Shown here: in pieces, positions 6,458-7,312 of the stretch | How positions within the stretch are numbered: the first letter of the stretch is position 1 | Layout: the number at the start of each line of letters is the position of its first letter | NCBI GenBank assembly: GCA_900553205.1 | Contig: USCK01000092.1 | Location: forward strand, 1-7,312 | Source: an uncultured bacterium | Lineage (GTDB): Bacteria; Cyanobacteriota; Vampirovibrionia; Gastranaerophilales; Gastranaerophilaceae | Length of the DNA stretch: 7,312 bases | Reading direction: 5' to 3' | The notes under the pieces: model-generated | Database searches by the model: none | Told to the model about the DNA's origin: nothing | The model's input: the letters and a program-made list of their open reading frames with translations, nothing else | Made by a program: the position numbers and the translations under genes

Positions 6458-6486
6458 ATTATCAAATGAAAATCATAAAAAAGCAA
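6458..6486 (-). promoter_or_regulatory. Predicted promoter of the SIMPL-TSCPD unit
   Basis: Read on the minus strand: TTGCTT (6481-6486), a 17-base spacer, then GATAAT (6458-6463). The -10 is five of six to consensus and the -35 is weaker. Transcription would start near 6451, giving a leader of about 18 bases that contains the AAGGAG ribosome site. Confidence 0.45.
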
Positions 6487-6491
6487 CTTTC

Positions 6492-6520
6492 TTAACATTA
6501 CTGGATTTCGCCTTTATTTT
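6492..6520 (+). promoter_or_regulatory. Candidate promoter for the unknown gene at 6641
   Basis: TTAACA (6492-6497, five of six), a 17-base spacer and TATTTT (6515-6520, four of six). A start near 6527 would give a leader of about 114 bases that includes two hairpins. The HLR1-like repeat would overlap its -10 and start site. Other weak -10 words downstream cannot be ruled out. Confidence 0.3.
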
Positions 6521-6535
6521 GTAACGATATGTAAC
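6518..6535 (-). promoter_or_regulatory. HLR1-like tandem repeat (RpaB-type operator match)
   Basis: The minus strand reads GTTACA-TA-TC-GTTACA-AA, two copies of GTTACA at a 10-bp period. This fits every position of the cyanobacterial HLR1 consensus (G/T)TTACA(T/A)(T/A)NN(G/T)TTACA(T/A)(T/A), which is bound by the OmpR-family regulator RpaB. It lies about 67-84 bp upstream of the predicted SIMPL start and would overlap the candidate promoter of the divergent gene. The match is seen directly; binding by an RpaB homologue is inference. Confidence 0.5.
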
Positions 6536-6568
6536 AAAACAAATAAAAAAGCTAAAGTTTTTCAAAAT

Positions 6569-6606
6569 GTATGTCGTAAACAAAGACATACGGATGGGGG
6601 TCCGTA
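6569..6606 (+). other. Two overlapping hairpins in the leader of the unknown gene
   Basis: Hairpin A pairs GTATGTC (6569-6575) with GACATAC (6585-6591). Hairpin B pairs TACGGA (6589-6594) with TCCGTA (6601-6606) around a TGGGGG loop. They share bases 6589-6591, so both cannot form fully at once. An A-rich run then leads to the ribosome site. No T tract follows, so this is not a terminator in the plus direction. It does not match a riboswitch class that I recognise. Confidence 0.45.
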
Positions 6607-6625
6607 AAAAAAAAGAAAAATTAGG

Positions 6626-6633
6626 AAAAGGAG
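6626..6633 (+). promoter_or_regulatory. Strong ribosome binding site fixing the start at 6641
   Basis: AAAAGGAG is followed by a seven-base spacer (TAACATT) and the ATG at 6641. Its strength and spacing make this start clear and suggest efficient translation. Confidence 0.85.
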
Positions 6634-6640
6634 TAACATT

Positions 6641-7312
6641 ATGGGTTTAGCAGCATCACAAGCAAGATTGCTTTCTCTAACGGCGAGAATGCACGACATT
6701 GAGTACAAAGCTCAAAAACTAGAAGCTCAAAAGCTTCAAATGGCTAACAAGTCAACACAAGTTTACAATGAGTATGAAGACGCTCTTAACGAACAAAAAA
6801 TCCAATACAAAATTATTGGTGCAGATGGTTCAGCTTCTTACAAAGATGCAACAGTTAAAGATTTAGTAACTGCAACTGGCGAAGCAAAATCAGATTACAT
6901 TATGCACAATATTGCAACTAATCAAATGTATTGTACATTAGCTCAAATTCAAGCATACAATACAGCAAGTGGTACAACACCTACAAAAGGCGCAGATGGA
7001 ATGTACACAGTTGCAGGTGCAGTTGGTTCTTATACATCAGCAGACGAAGCAAAAGCAGCATTATTTGCAACAAAACTAGGTGACACACTAGGTGCTTCTG
7101 CATCATACAAAACACTTTATAGTGAAATGGCTCAATGTGTATCAAAACATGGTAAAGCCGAAGATGCTTTCATAGCAGTTGATGTATCAGCTACAGAAGC
7201 TGACAAAGCAAAAGGTGCAGATTATAAGCCTACAGCAGATGAAGCAAAACAATTCAGCAGTTCAACATACTTAACAAATATGATTAACGAAGGCTTCATT
7301 GTTCTTCATAAA
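6641..7312 (+). CDS. Ala/Thr/Lys-rich protein of unknown function, MGLAASQARLL family (3' end outside window)
   Basis: An open frame of 224 codons runs without a stop to the window end, so the C-terminus is missing. The N-terminus MGLAASQARLLSLTARMHDI, followed by a helical Gln/Lys/Ala-rich stretch to about residue 52, probably forms a coiled coil. After that come Ala/Thr/Gly-rich segments with GAD-type turns (60-63, 117-119, 192-194) and two similar words, SADEAKAA (133-140) and TADEAKQF (198-205). There is no Sec signal peptide or membrane segment. I recall similar N-termini among hypothetical proteins of gut Melainabacteria, but cannot name a function. The helical start is faintly like axial or filament proteins that leave the cell without a cleaved signal, which is speculation. 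A strong ribosome site and a long structured leader suggest a well expressed, regulated gene. Confidence 0.85.
   Translation, partial: MGLAASQARLLSLTARMHDIEYKAQKLEAQKLQMANKSTQVYNEYEDALNEQKIQYKIIGADGSASYKDATVKDLVTATGEAKSDYIMHNIATNQMYCTLAQIQAYNTASGTTPTKGADGMYTVAGAVGSYTSADEAKAALFATKLGDTLGASASYKTLYSEMAQCVSKHGKAEDAFIAVDVSATEADKAKGADYKPTADEAKQFSSSTYLTNMINEGFIVLHK

Noticed and set aside
6589..6606. Reading the GGA-containing hairpin as a CsrA binding site
   Set aside because: AUACGGAUGG only partly resembles the CsrA consensus (the two bases before GGA are missing), it is not at the ribosome site, and I have no evidence that this organism has CsrA.
6589..6615. Hairpin plus homopolymer as an intrinsic terminator
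   Set aside because: On the plus strand the stem is followed by A, not T; on the minus strand the T run comes before the stem rather than after it.
1..7312. CRISPR arrays, tRNA/rRNA genes, insertion sequences or phage genes
   Set aside because: No regularly spaced repeats, no cloverleaf or rRNA-like segment, and no transposase, integrase or terminal repeats were seen; the window looks like ordinary chromosome.

Overview
The window is AT-rich (about one third GC by eye) chromosomal DNA from a two-membraned bacterium. Diderm evidence is an Omp85/TpsB-type outer-membrane protein and a divergent Skp/OmpH periplasmic chaperone. The best taxonomic guess is a gut member of the non-photosynthetic sister group of Cyanobacteria (Vampirovibrionia/Melainabacteria, Gastranaerophilales). 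It rests on base composition, gene style, an Ala/Thr-rich protein beginning MGLAASQARLL that I associate with those genomes, and an exact match to the cyanobacterial HLR1 operator. None of these is decisive.

Layout, left to right. An intrinsic terminator (1-29) serves a gene left of the window. The TpsB-like outer-membrane transporter gene (47-1849, minus) follows. A divergent promoter region (1850-2036) separates it from skp/ompH (2037-2471, plus) and maf (2496-3107, plus), which lie 24 bp apart in the same frame and look co-transcribed. The 3' end of maf overlaps, tail to tail by 47 bp, a four-domain S1 RNA-binding protein gene (3061-4113, minus). A second divergent region (4114-4272) holds an extended -10 promoter for the S1 gene, an 11-bp inverted repeat upstream of it, and a TATAAT box only six bases before the start of the dGTPase-like HD gene (4273-5349, plus). 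A 14-bp hairpin across the dGTPase stop codon separates it from a convergent minus-strand pair: a SIMPL/DUF541 exported protein (5696-6433) followed by a small TSCPD-domain protein (5375-5653). A third divergent region (6434-6640) carries the HLR1-like tandem repeat and a structured leader for an Ala/Thr-rich protein of unknown function (6641 onward, plus), cut by the window end.

Themes. The left end concerns outer-membrane biogenesis (TpsB/Omp85 plus Skp). Maf and the HD triphosphohydrolase both act on nucleotide pools; the TSCPD protein may belong with them because that domain also occurs in B12-dependent ribonucleotide reductases, but this is inference. No complete new defence or mobile system is visible. 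The signals most worth following are regulatory (the HLR1 match, the S1 promoter palindrome, the gene 8 leader) and the unknown terminal protein.
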